From Trichomonas vaginalis G3 (lineage: Eukaryota > Parabasalia > Trichomonadida > Trichomonadidae): a stretch of DNA of 64,000 nt. Position 1 is the first letter of the stretch; each line of letters opens with the position of its first letter. The stretch covers positions 22,973,585 to 23,037,584 of the forward strand of contig NC_067205.1 in the NCBI RefSeq assembly GCF_026262505.1. Direction: 5' to 3'. Shown one piece after another: positions 40,901-50,618 of this stretch. The notes below the pieces were generated by a model, which ran no database searches, had not been told where the DNA came from, and saw only the letters and a program-made list of their open reading frames with translations. The position numbers and the translations under genes are program-made.

Positions 40901-41530
40901 TTAATTGGCCATCCTTGAGACTCCTTTCATCATGATTTTAGCTCCTTTCTCGACAAGCTTCATTCCTTTCTTTTCTTCTCTCATTTCCCTTCTTTCAGCT
41001 CTCCTTTCTGCACACCTGCCCATTCTTTCCGTTAAAGGATGGCTTCGGAGATATTCACCAATGTGGGAATGTTTTGGATTTTGACTTTCAACGGTGAATT
41101 GGGCAAGAGTAACTTGTTGTTGCTGAGGATAATAACCACAATTTTGTGGCTGTTCTCTTGTGTTTAATGGCTGAAATGCCGGATGTCCTGTTGGGGCGAC
41201 TTGGAGTTTCAAATGAACTTCGCCAGCATATTTTTGTTCATTGGCTGGAGTTAAAGGATACCAATTATCAACAACATCACCGATTCTTAAGCTGTTTGTA
41301 TTGAGCTTGAGAAATCCGATTGGATAACAGTTAGCATTTCCATTATTATTGAGGAAATTTATTATTATTGATTGATCCATGTTTGGAAGATCAAAATGAA
41401 AATCATGATGTCCATAAAGCTCCTTCATTGGGGATGAGCTTAAGGAGACATGAACTAATGGATCATATCTGTAATAAGAATTTTCATTGGGCATGCCTTT
41501 AGTTTCGACGACGCTCAAATGAAGCTGCAT
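40901..41530 (-). CDS. C2-domain protein with basic tail
   Basis: 209 residues. The N-terminal 115 residues form a C2 domain: LHLSVVETKGMP (strand 1), YDPLVHVSLSS (strand 3), a middle with IINFLNN, and the typical closing strand pair DNWYPLTPANEQ and GEVHLKLQVAP. The acidic calcium loop residues of classical C2 domains are only partly present, so binding of lipid may be calcium-independent. After a glutamine/proline-rich linker (about 120-145) comes a strongly basic helix (about 165-200, RMGRCAERRAERREMREEKK) that could help membrane or nucleic-acid binding. Small C2 proteins of this shape are common in trichomonads. It is probably peripheral to a membrane; partner unknown. Confidence 0.8.
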   Translation of the reverse strand: MQLHLSVVETKGMPNENSYYRYDPLVHVSLSSSPMKELYGHHDFHFDLPNMDQSIIINFLNNNGNANCYPIGFLKLNTNSLRIGDVVDNWYPLTPANEQKYAGEVHLKLQVAPTGHPAFQPLNTREQPQNCGYYPQQQQVTLAQFTVESQNPKHSHIGEYLRSHPLTERMGRCAERRAERREMREEKKGMKLVEKGAKIMMKGVSRMAN

Positions 41531-42719
41531 CTTCTTTAAATGATTTTGACATTTTCTTTGAATTCAATATCAAATTCATAAAATCAACAATGATTGTAAA
41601 ATCAATCCTGTTGAGGAACTAGATAAAATTTCAAAATTATTGATCATGTCGGATCCGGATCTTTCACCATTTCTGAGCTATCAAAATATTGAACTTTAGT
41701 AAAATTCATAATTCATGATAGAATGAATTAATTCATCAAAAAATCCGATTTATAATAACCTCATCAAAATTTTTTTACTCAAATATTGTTTGCCAACAAT
41801 AATTTTATTTTTGTAATATTGTGATTTTATACATATTGCAATGATAAATATATAATCAGTAGATCCGAGGTCCATAATTGAATACGTGCTCACAATTTTT
41901 CAGAGTATTTAGGGTCATTTTTGTGAAAAAAAATTGTTGGATTTTCCCACAGAATTTTCTGACAAAGGCTATGTGTCAAACCCAATAACTATGACATCAA
42001 TGTTAATTGATCTAAAAAGAAAAATCTATCAAATATCCATAAATAGACAAGAATTGATATTAATCATGCAAATATAAAAAATACATTGATCAAAATAATA
42101 TTTTAATGAAATTAAAATATTAAATAAGATATTTACAATAGTGGAATTAACAAATATTCTTCTAAAACTATGATATGGAATCGAAATGTCAATATATTTA
42201 ATTTATACATTATTTTTAATCAATTTTACATTTACAACATCATTTTATTGACTCATTTTGAAATGGATATTAATTTTATTAAATTTATACAATATATTTT
42301 ATGTTAATGGAATTTTTACAAGGTTATATGTGAAACATGTATATTTATATCTCTCCAAAATTCTAACAATTACATTGAAAGACAGGACAAGATTCAACGA
42401 TCGAATCATTCAAAAACATGTGTTAATTGCAGTGATTAAGATCAGATGACTAAAGACTCGAATTGTAAAAGTAATACCATGATAAAACAACAATTTGGGC
42501 AATTTTCTGCAAATCTTAATAACGATCTTTATTGTTTGATTGTGAACAATGAGATGTATGGTAGGCGTTTGTACTTTAGAACCAAGAGACAAAAATGGAA
42601 ACAATTACGTGGATTATGAAATTACAATGAATTAGATTTTGAATCAAATAATAAGAAATGATTAAAAATAATAGTATACAAATATTTATCTAACATAACA
42701 AATTTACATAATATAAAAA
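41531..42719. other. AT-rich intergenic region, no gene seen
   Basis: About 1.2 kb. Small frames of 63-64 codons on both strands near 42258-42604 lack any family resemblance and overlap each other. No repeat or RNA is recognised. Confidence 0.65.
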
Positions 42720-43826
42720 TTACATCGGCGGAAGAGTTAATGATCTATTCAGAGATTTATCATTTGGCTTTGGAGTTGCAGAGTGGAATTTCATGACTCC
42801 TGATGTTAAGTTACTTCGACCAGGTATAACAATGTTGGCTCTAGCGATCGGACCACTTGGAGATTTAGAAACCGGAGCTGGTTTTCGAAGAATCTTGTCA
42901 ACAATTTGGAACCTCGCTTTACCTCTCTCAAGCTCAGAGTTCGTAACAAAAATAATTGGAGATGGCTTGAAATCTCCTGTTAATAACATAACTCCTGCAG
43001 CACTTCTTGATTCGCAGGTAGCTATTGAGAAAACGTGTTCCTCACAATAAGATGAGATACCTGTCTCTTGAATATTGCCTCCTAATATCATTAAATCAAT
43101 TTGATTTTTCTCAATAAACTTGAAAAGAAAATCTTCTTCAGGAATCTGAGAGTTTGTATATCCGTTAAAGCCCTGGTTGCTAATTTCACAAAAAACAGGA
43201 CCATGAAGTTGCATCATTCCTGCAATTGAGTTATATTTCAGTAAAGTTGATGTTTGAGTGCATAAAACTCGATTGTCAAAGAGAGCTGCTATTGGGAGAA
43301 ATGCAAATGTATTTGTAATTGTTTCGAATAAAGAGATATCTTGATAAGTATTATTAATTTCAAAATATAAACTGTTCATTGTCTGGATTGGGAACAGTTC
43401 GGTATCTCCACGCAATATTGAGATATGAGATGGATAACTGCAGAACAGAGCGTAAATTAAAGTAATTGTTTCTAAAGAAAATTCGCCAAAATTAATGATA
43501 TTCCCTAAGAAAAGATATCTTTGTTCTGGAGGCAATCCATGCTGAGCGAGGATATGTATGAGATTGATGAAGTTTCCGTGTAAATCTCCAACAATAATAA
43601 CGCCAGGAGAAAGAATAAGAACTGGAGGTTGTTGTTTAATCAATTGGAGAGAGACTTGAAAAAGATTAGCTAAATCTGATGGAGTAAATTGAGGAATAGG
43701 GACTGATTCGCCAATAACGCCATTTCCGGATTTCCAAGCATCAATTAGAGGAGTGCACTTTGAAAGAATGTATTTATAAATTTCAACTTGCTTTACTGGA
43801 TGTACTGCTCGAATTGTAGCTCTCAT
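42720..43826 (-). CDS. PPP-family phosphatase fold, predicted pseudophosphatase
   Basis: 368 residues from the ATG at 43826; the frame is open further up but without an ATG. The layout matches PP1/PP2A catalytic subunits: GDLHGN at 80-85 (intact GDxHG), then YLFLGNIINFGEFSLETI where YLFLGDYVDRG is normal, then ISILRGDTELF where LRGNHE is normal. The second and third metal-site signatures are thus lost (GDxxDRG becomes GNIINFG; GNHE becomes GDTE), and the later HGG histidine is also missing (VLCTQTS). Without these the two-metal centre cannot form, so catalysis is not expected. A basic, proline-rich C-terminal tail (about 310-368) follows. It is likely a binding or regulatory protein. Confidence 0.82.
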   Translation of the reverse strand: MRATIRAVHPVKQVEIYKYILSKCTPLIDAWKSGNGVIGESVPIPQFTPSDLANLFQVSLQLIKQQPPVLILSPGVIIVGDLHGNFINLIHILAQHGLPPEQRYLFLGNIINFGEFSLETITLIYALFCSYPSHISILRGDTELFPIQTMNSLYFEINNTYQDISLFETITNTFAFLPIAALFDNRVLCTQTSTLLKYNSIAGMMQLHGPVFCEISNQGFNGYTNSQIPEEDFLFKFIEKNQIDLMILGGNIQETGISSYCEEHVFSIATCESRSAAGVMLLTGDFKPSPIIFVTNSELERGKARFQIVDKILRKPAPVSKSPSGPIARANIVIPGRSNLTSGVMKFHSATPKPNDKSLNRSLTLPPM

Positions 43827-44287
43827 TGTTACCCAAAAAAGTGACAAATAAAATAAAGCGATAAAAAAATCGACGCAAAGAATTGTGGATTATGGATAAA
43901 CTAGAATATGGATTAAAAAAATTTCGGTCATCGGTGGCTTGAATATTTTTTATTCCGTATTTTTCTCAAAATTTAATGATATTGAGGTAACCATACGGGA
44001 ATATTATTAAACTATTCAAAATTAATAAGGCATATTCGAAGGACGGAAATATTCGTAATATAATATTGAAAAAGAACAACTCATATATGTAAGAATCAAA
44101 TAATTATAATTTGACTTTTGGACGTTCTTTTCATTTTATATAATGAATAAATCACATTATATTGATATGAGTATTATACTATCTATAATTTTACAGTATT
44201 AGAATACATATAACGCTTTATTACGAAATATAATAAATTCAAAATTAAAACAAAACTGTATTGAAGAAGTAAAGAATATCAAACAAA
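43827..44287. other. Intergenic region with AAAAGTGACA near the phosphatase-like start
   Basis: About 460 bp, AT-rich. AAAAGTGACA on the plus strand at 43837-43846 is about 10 bp upstream of the leftward gene's ATG (43826), in the opposite orientation to the motif at 37301. Otherwise nothing is seen. Confidence 0.55.
43837..43846 (+). promoter_or_regulatory. AAAAGTGACA motif, reverse orientation to the gene
   Basis: Lies 10 bp upstream of the ATG at 43826 (minus-strand gene) but reads on the plus strand. If it is functional, the site works in either orientation. Confidence 0.35.
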
Positions 44288-44818
44288 TTATTTCACATTA
44301 GGAGCCTTTTTTTCTTGTTCCCTTTCCAGATTAATAATTTTCTCGTTATCGTCTCTCAAATGGATATCATTGATTATTGTTTGTATTATTGACCAATTTT
44401 CTTCAAACCATTTGATCAGAACTCTATTATCTCTTGATGCATCGCGATCTAAAGTAAGATTTTTGCAAAACTTACAGCAAATCTGAGCGATACTCTTTAA
44501 TTCGCTATGTGTAACACCTGATGAAAATTTCGATACGAGAATTTGGTAAACTTGAGAATTTTTCGGATCAAAACCTTTCAATCGATTGGCAACTCTCTTT
44601 GCTTCTGCGCCTTCACCTCTTTTGATTTTTGGTGGTTCCGTTGGTGCATCAGGTGGTGGTGGAGCTTGTGAATTTTCTGAATTAGCCGGAGGATTTTCAG
44701 TTTTGTTAAGTGGTATTGTAATATTATCGATTGCAATTGATTCTACAGGCAAAGGTATGACTGAAACTGGTTTTTCTGTTTCTTTTTGAGGAGGAATAGG
44801 TGTTTCGTCTAAATCCAT
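44288..44818 (-). CDS. Paralogue pair member: RDASRD-motif protein
   Basis: 176 residues; family not recognised. An N-terminal proline-rich disordered part (about 1-65, PPPPDAPTEPP) precedes a conserved domain of about 100 residues shared with the gene at 46524-46883. Shared motifs in order: EAKRV, LKGF, SSGVTHSELKSIA, LDRDASRDNR, LIKWFEENW and LRDDNEKIINL. Two closely spaced cysteines (CCKFCK) lie in the domain. The helical, charged pattern suggests a small DNA- or protein-binding module. This resembles a parabasalid lineage-specific family, but I cannot name it. The proline-rich tail distinguishes it from its paralogue. Confidence 0.7.
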   Translation of the reverse strand: MDLDETPIPPQKETEKPVSVIPLPVESIAIDNITIPLNKTENPPANSENSQAPPPPDAPTEPPKIKRGEGAEAKRVANRLKGFDPKNSQVYQILVSKFSSGVTHSELKSIAQICCKFCKNLTLDRDASRDNRVLIKWFEENWSIIQTIINDIHLRDDNEKIINLEREQEKKAPNVK

Positions 44819-45338
44819 TTGAGATTAAAAAAAAATTATGATCTGGAAAAAATATCTCCCCCTCAGATTAAAATTTTCCCTAATGCAACGGTAAAATTGT
44901 CATTTTACAGAGATCGTTGGACTTCTTATATCATAATATCAGTTAATTCATCATTTTTAACAGATTAAATTTTTTTGGAAATAAATGGTCGCTGAAATTC
45001 TCTCAATTATTGAGAGAACGAAATAAAGACTCAAAATAAATAATGAACAATACTAATATTATAGAAAAATTATCAGGTTTACTTAGTTTTGAAAATTTTA
45101 TTTACTATAAAATAAAATCACTAAAGATAGTAGCATAAATAATTTTATTTATCGATCACAATGAAAATTAAAAGAGGATATAGAATCATTACGATAATTG
45201 TAAGGACATTCTCAATTCACAAATTACAAACATTCAATTTGTCGATAATCGATTCCGTTTTAATCACCTAACTGATATAAAAAAGAAATTGGATATAAAT
45301 ATTTTAATCAAAAACTGACATTTTGTGTTTTTTTCAGT
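44819..45338. other. Divergent promoter region with short hairpin
   Basis: About 520 bp between the leftward paralogue gene and the rightward EF-hand gene. A 9-bp perfect hairpin TTCTCTCAA/TTGAGAGAA lies at 44998-45018. AAAACTGACA at 45310-45319 is a one-base variant of the AAAAGTGACA motif, 19 bp before the ATG at 45339. Confidence 0.55.
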
Positions 45339-45776
45339 ATGTCAACTCTTCCTGAATCAAAATTAAAGAAATTCAAACAGAGGTTTGAAGAACTTGATAT
45401 AAACGGGACAGGTTCACTTACACGCGAAACTGTTGCGCAAATTTTAGAAGAAGAAGGCAACGAACTCGAAAGATTAATGGTGATTATTCTTTTTGAGAAG
45501 TATGATTCTAACAAAGACCAGCTGATTCAACTCGATGAATACCTAAATTTCTGTACTGAGATGTACCAATTATCGGACAAAGAGATTCTTCGAAAAATTT
45601 TTGATTTCTGCGACAAAGACCATAATGAAAAACTTGACCTCAATGAAGTTGTAATGCTTGGCAGACAAATGGGTAAAAATGTTACTGAATCAGACGCTTC
45701 TGCAACTATTCGGGCCTTAGATGCGAATCACGATAATACTATTGATTTTGAAGAATTTTGTGCAATTATCAATTAA
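45339..45776 (+). CDS. Four-EF-hand calcium-binding protein (calmodulin/centrin-like)
   Basis: 145 residues, the length and spacing of calmodulin and troponin C relatives. Loops start at D20 (DINGTGSLTRET), D56 (DSNKDQLIQLDE), D92 (DKDHNEKLDLNE) and D128 (DANHDNTIDFEE). Loops 2-4 end in the Glu needed for calcium; loop 1 has Thr at that place and Glu one position earlier, so it probably binds weakly or not at all. The linker between the lobes is helical. It is likely a calcium sensor that docks on targets through its two lobes. Sequence identity to calmodulin itself is not high enough by eye to call it calmodulin. Confidence 0.9.
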   Translation: MSTLPESKLKKFKQRFEELDINGTGSLTRETVAQILEEEGNELERLMVIILFEKYDSNKDQLIQLDEYLNFCTEMYQLSDKEILRKIFDFCDKDHNEKLDLNEVVMLGRQMGKNVTESDASATIRALDANHDNTIDFEEFCAIIN

Positions 45777-46523
45777 TACCTATGCATTTTTATTCAAAAT
45801 ATCCATTACATATCCCATCAACCCGAAAGTTTATTTTTAATTAATATTTCCATTTGATTTAGTGATCAATAATCCATGATCATACTATCCAATATCGGAT
45901 TCAATTTCTAATTTATGAATCCTAATCTTCCAATTTCTTACTTTAGCTGAAAATTTCGAAAAAACATTTGTTTTGTTTTTTAATTTTCTGCTATATTGTT
46001 TAATTTCATATAAATATTGTTTGTATATAATCTTAATTGCATAGAGAGTCACAATATTATACTTAATTTTTAAGACCAAAATTTAAAAATCAGGTTGAAG
46101 CACCGGGATTCAGCGGTTAAACTACCCTTAACAGTTGATTCTATATTTGAGAGATATTTAGAATATAATGCATTATTACATACGGACATAAATTAAATGA
46201 GTATTAATCGACCAAGACTACTAAAAATTAGCTGCACTCCTAATATGTTATTTAATTTAAATCCAGGTTCCTACGTAATTGATAAAATTTAGAATCATGA
46301 ATAAGAAATCAATGACAATAGGATATGATTTCATTGCATTCTAAATTTTCAATGCTATACGATTCTATATTTTCAAGGTTGGCAATGGATAAATGTAAAT
46401 GATAAATCTAAAATCAAACCGTAGATTTTCTCTCAATTTTGGTAAGAACTTCAATACAATTTTCTGCCAAAATTTTTTAACTACTGATGTCATCTCATTT
46501 CTTCAATTTCCACAAGGATCAAT
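45777..46523. other. Intergenic region with tRNA-like scrap
   Basis: About 750 bp, AT-rich. It includes a tRNA 5'-half-like piece at 46093-46139 (minus strand), listed separately. No gene is seen. Confidence 0.6.
46093..46139 (-). other. tRNA 5'-half-like fragment (Glu-like)
   Basis: On the minus strand, a 7-nt acceptor-like start, an A-box match (TAGTTTAACCG) and an anticodon-arm-like stem CCGGT/ACCTG with loop containing TTC. There is no B box or 3' half. It resembles the 5' half of a tRNA-Glu but with a 6-nt loop, so it is a relic at best. Confidence 0.3.
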
Positions 46524-46883
46524 ATGAGTTCTGCGTCATCATTGTCACACATGAAGCTCCCCCGGGGTACGGGGTCGGAATCTAAGCGGGTGAGTGATAA
46601 GCTGAGGGGGTTTATCCCTGAAAAAACAGAAGCATGGAATTTTTTAGTAATGCGTTTTAGCTCGGGTATTACCCAGAGCGAACTTAGAAGTATTGCAAAT
46701 GTAGTATGTTTAAAGTGTAACCTAAAACTTGAACGAGATGCCTCACGCGATCGTCGTATCCTGATCAAATGGTTCCATGATAATTGGAATTGCATTCACG
46801 ATACTGTTTCTAAAATACAACTTCTTGATGAAAACGAAAAGCCAATTAATTTGGCCCGAGAGGTCTACGAGTTCAATGGTTAG
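46524..46883 (+). CDS. Paralogue pair member: RDASRD-motif protein, short form
   Basis: 119 residues. It carries the domain of the gene at 44288-44818 almost alone: ESKRVSDKLRGF, MRFSSGITQSELRSIA, CLKCNLKLERDASRDRR, ILIKWFHDNW and LLDENEKPINLARE. It lacks the long proline-rich N-terminus. About half the domain positions are identical by eye, so the duplication is not recent. The two genes are 1.7 kb apart with the EF-hand gene between, and they point in opposite directions, which suggests duplication with inversion. The 5' part of the gene is GC-richer than the surroundings (GGGGTACGGGGTCGG). Function is not recognised. Confidence 0.75.
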   Translation: MSSASSLSHMKLPRGTGSESKRVSDKLRGFIPEKTEAWNFLVMRFSSGITQSELRSIANVVCLKCNLKLERDASRDRRILIKWFHDNWNCIHDTVSKIQLLDENEKPINLAREVYEFNG

Positions 46884-46892
46884 GTTAGGCTG

Positions 46893-46911
46893 GGTGGTAT
46901 TGATTACCACC
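46893..46911. terminator. Hairpin just after the stop codon
   Basis: GGTGGTA TTGAT TACCACC, a 7-bp perfect stem 10 bp past the stop at 46883, in a GC-richer patch. A role in 3'-end formation is possible but not known in trichomonads. Confidence 0.3.
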
Positions 46912-48420
46912 TCCTATCCCATAATAGAATAAAGTATATATACTTAAATGAAAAAATAATATTTTTTTAATTTCTTTCCTCAAACAATTAACTATTCTAA
47001 AACATGACAATTATTTAGTTCTGTTATTATTGTTATCCTTTGTATGACTTTTGACTTTGGAAGAATCGATCAAATAGAGGTAGGGCAACGATAGGTCAAA
47101 AAGGCTTCTCTGATAGATTTCCTTGCCTTTTGGATATGCTATAATATATAGCCTAGCATGATAGGATATGATGTCAAAAGTTAGAACATAACTTAGGATC
47201 TTGAGAAAAATGAAAAACAAAAATTACATAAAAAAAGAAAAATTTTATCTAATTTGTTTTTTTGGACCGAATAAGTAATTTTATTGAATTTCAATACGAC
47301 ACATAGATTTTATTATTAGTAATAAATATAATGGTTTACTATTAACAAGGAACCTAAACTAATGAAAATTTGATTTCAAATATTGTATATGATTATCATA
47401 GATTACCAAAATATATTGCTATTTATGAGGATATAATATTGATTATTAGTAAATCGTATAAATTTAATAAATATACCATGAATATTGAATGAATTTCTTG
47501 ATTCATAGGGGTAAAACGCGCTTTTATATGATTTAGACAGAGAATTTATGAGATGTAAATAACACAATAAAGGTTTATATTGAATATTTTCTAAAAATAA
47601 ATCGAAATTATAAAAAACAATACATTTATTCATTGAAACTACTTGGACAAATATGAAACAAGCATTCAGGCTATTCTTTTGAGACTTCAACGCATCTGAT
47701 AATTTTTGTATAACTTCACCTCTTATGCTTAGAGTGGAGGTATTGAGATCGTATAAGTATAGATGAGCTCACATTCAGATATGATGTGTGAACTTCTGTT
47801 TTCACTGCAATTTTGAATCAGAATAAACTCAAAACAAGAATAAAATGATATACTCACTCTCTAAATGTGTTCGAGATTTAAAGTTGTATGAATAAAACGA
47901 TTCATCTTTCGAAGCCTCCCATTTAATGAGAGACTTCGAAAGATGAATGTATTCATGTAGATGAAATACTATATATGACCATGTGTGATACTAAAGATAT
48001 CAAAATGTTCATTTTTAAGTGCAATAGAAGGGTTATCTCTCGTAAAATCTCAATTTAAGGAAGATTTAGAAAGAACTCCTTTCCTAAGTAGATAGTGTGT
48101 GGTTTCTGTCTTTTGGTTGATCAGGAACTATGAAATTAAGTCGGACAGAAAGAAGTTCTTTCCAAAACAGACTCCAAATGAGTTGTTCGAAAAGAACTTC
48201 CTTCTGTATATGGATAATTGTAGTTACCGCACTGGAGTATGTGATTGTGATGATGGAGTTCTCGATAAATCTAAAATCGGATTAAGATTAATTGAAAACT
48301 CAAGTAATTCTTTGAAATCTTGTGTTGTTGGCACTATAATAACCAAAGAATGAGAATATTATGTTGAATGATGAGTACGTGTGCTCGGCATTCGCCGAGC
48401 GAATTGAGTTTAACGTACTA
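46912..48420. other. Gene-poor AT-rich stretch with hairpins
   Basis: About 1.5 kb. A 19-bp sequence AGAGGTAGGGCAACGATAG (47076-47094) has an exact inverted counterpart at 50454-50472. Foldbacks lie at 47900-47920/47928-47948 (21-bp arms, two mismatches), 48145-48163/48189-48207 (19-bp arms, few mismatches) and 48383-48389/48394-48400. An 84-codon frame at 48099-48353 begins at GTG and runs through one of the foldbacks; I do not regard it as a gene. Confidence 0.65.
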
Positions 48421-49690
48421 TGAAAAGTGACAAATTTGGGCTTTTTTTCCTAGGTTATGATCTCTTCCTTTCTGCTCAATACGACAGAAATGAAAGAATG
48501 AATTTGTACTCCCTAATTGATTACTACAATCTGTATCTATCTTTAACATAGAATTAGCTGCATTGTGATTTATACTCCAGAATTATTCAATTTAAGATCA
48601 ACCTCGTAAATTTTAATCATATTGCACCAATACTCCTACGTTGAGATAAGAACATGATTATACATACCAAAGCCCCATATTAAAAATCAAAATTTAGCAC
48701 CTCCATTATGCAACCACATTATTCGTCGCAAATAAGTATATTTACGCATATTATGATGCATATTCACACAACTCGTATACATGAAAAGTTATTAAAATCA
48801 GACAAAATTATTGCAATAAGGAAAAAAAACAACTTTATTATATATGTTAGTATGAATTACAAATATTTCTACAAAGAATGCTCAATACTTCATATAATCT
48901 TCGAATATTTCTTATTACAAGTTAATACATTTTGACTCGAACATGATAAACAAAAGCCGACACGCTGATTACTACATTTATGAAAATATAGTACGTTTCC
49001 ATTCATCTGTTTACTTTTTTTGTTGGAATAAAATCATTTTTTTTTTTCTTTCATGAAATAAGAATTTTGCTGCGAAAGCAATATCTCTAACAATAATTAA
49101 TACATTACGTCAACTCTGGAATGAGTATTTATCAAATATGATATCAAAATCAAAAATTAGTTGTTTTTTATGAGTAAAACGATGTAAATTGATTATTTGA
49201 CTAATTATCAAATACTTTGATTTTCCAAATTTTTTTCGAAATTGATTTTTTCATGTGAAAATTAAAATTGTTTAATTTCATTTTTGAAATTTTGAATTTT
49301 TTTTTGGAATTTTGAGTTGATCAATTCAGCAGAATTGATAATGCTATTGCTTTAGGGCATACCACAAGGTGATGAATAAAAGGTGAACATTAACAAATTA
49401 TTTTAAATCACAAATATCATCCTCATCAACTTTAATTCTAAAAAGAACTGTACTGAATTATGAAAATGCATGATTTACATTATTAAAATCTTTGAATGAA
49501 AATAGTACAAGATAAGTTTTTATTCATTTTTAATTAGATTTAAACGAAAAACTACTCCATATTAAAATTTAAGTCGAGAAATCGTATTTTGTTCTTATTT
49601 GTTAGCATTTTGTAGACATTCTAATCTTGAATTAATTTGTTACATGATATTATTAACAAATTTAACTGAAAAAATATGTTAATATGGAAT
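48421..49690 (+). repeat. Dispersed repeat, copy B
   Basis: Plus-strand counterpart of the repeat at 24350-25584 over about 1.25 kb, aligned from GAAAAGTGACA (48422) through TTTTTTTCCTAGG, CCCCATATTAAAAATC, TTATTGCAATAAGG, TACGTTTCCATTCATCT, CTTTGATTTTCCAAAT and TTGTTAGCATTTTGTAGACATT. The alignment fades after about 49690. Both copies begin at the same AAAAGTGAC motif. Immediately before it is a GC-rich hairpin. No intact frame is seen. Confidence 0.8.
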
Positions 49691-50618
49691 AAACCATGAT
49701 TATATAAGCTATCAATGCTATATATACATATGTAAAAGATTCATATTAACTCAATTAACAAAAATGATAGATTTTCATAAAGGTTCAATCTAGGTTCGTC
49801 CGAAAATTTTGATTTTTATATAGAAGACATAGTTTCATATACATAATTAAATTTTCAAACAAATTTGATCATACCATTTATTAAGCAGGATAGTATATTA
49901 ATTACTATCAGTATAAAAATATAAAAATGATTATATTTAATTATTGCATAATTTAGTCAAAGAGTTATAAGCCTCAAGTGATCGTTATCACCTTCAATGC
50001 ACATATACTTTATTGATTCATAGATATTTAATCTATGTTTGACATGTTGTTGTCGTCATTCGTTTTGTTCCCATTCTTCCTAAGTTAGAATTAGAGAATA
50101 CACCATCCACATCATCTAATTTGGTCCTCAGCGATAGATTGGTTCATTTTGGAGGAGTCCCATCAGACAGTTTTCGAGCACCAAATATCAAATTTTAATG
50201 TATACAAATCTTTAGTGATTTATCTCTTTTATGATGAGTAAAAGGTTTCTGCTCATCAACATTTGATTTCCGACATATATGATTTCTAATTGCAATTATT
50301 TACTTTCTTTTTATAATCTAACTCTGTGACTCATACCATAAATTAATTATTGGAAAGTGTCAATATGTTTGGCACAACGCATGGCGGAAGATACCAAACC
50401 ATGCAGGGAATATGATACGTTTAAGATCTCCGAACTTTTTTTCCAAAAATTTTCTATCGTTGCCCTACCTCTGATCAAATTTGAAATTTCAAAAGATATA
50501 AAACTTTAGTATTGTGCAATTTTCATCCTTTTCCAATTCGTGATCTGCTCAATCGGATCTTATTTTATCTCCTAAGAAATTTGTCAGATCAACACAAAAT
50601 TACATTGAGATTTATTTC
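49691..50618. other. AT-rich 5' flank of ATG6
   Basis: About 930 bp. It contains CTATCGTTGCCCTACCTCT at 50454-50472, the exact inverse of 47076-47094. The stretch 50050-50200 is slightly less AT-rich but has no long frame. No RNA is recognised. Confidence 0.6.

Noticed and set aside
45310-45338. TTTTTTTCAG just before the EF-hand ATG, like an intron acceptor
   Set aside because: Trichomonad introns end in an extended ACTAACACACAG-type motif, absent here, and the ATG frame needs no splicing.
47403-47690. 95-codon minus-strand frame
   Set aside because: Low-complexity AT-rich translation with no support; other similar frames overlap on the same stretch.
48099-48353. 84-codon frame with CDCDDG
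   Set aside because: It starts only at GTG, crosses a 19-bp-arm foldback, and resembles no family; chance frame more likely.
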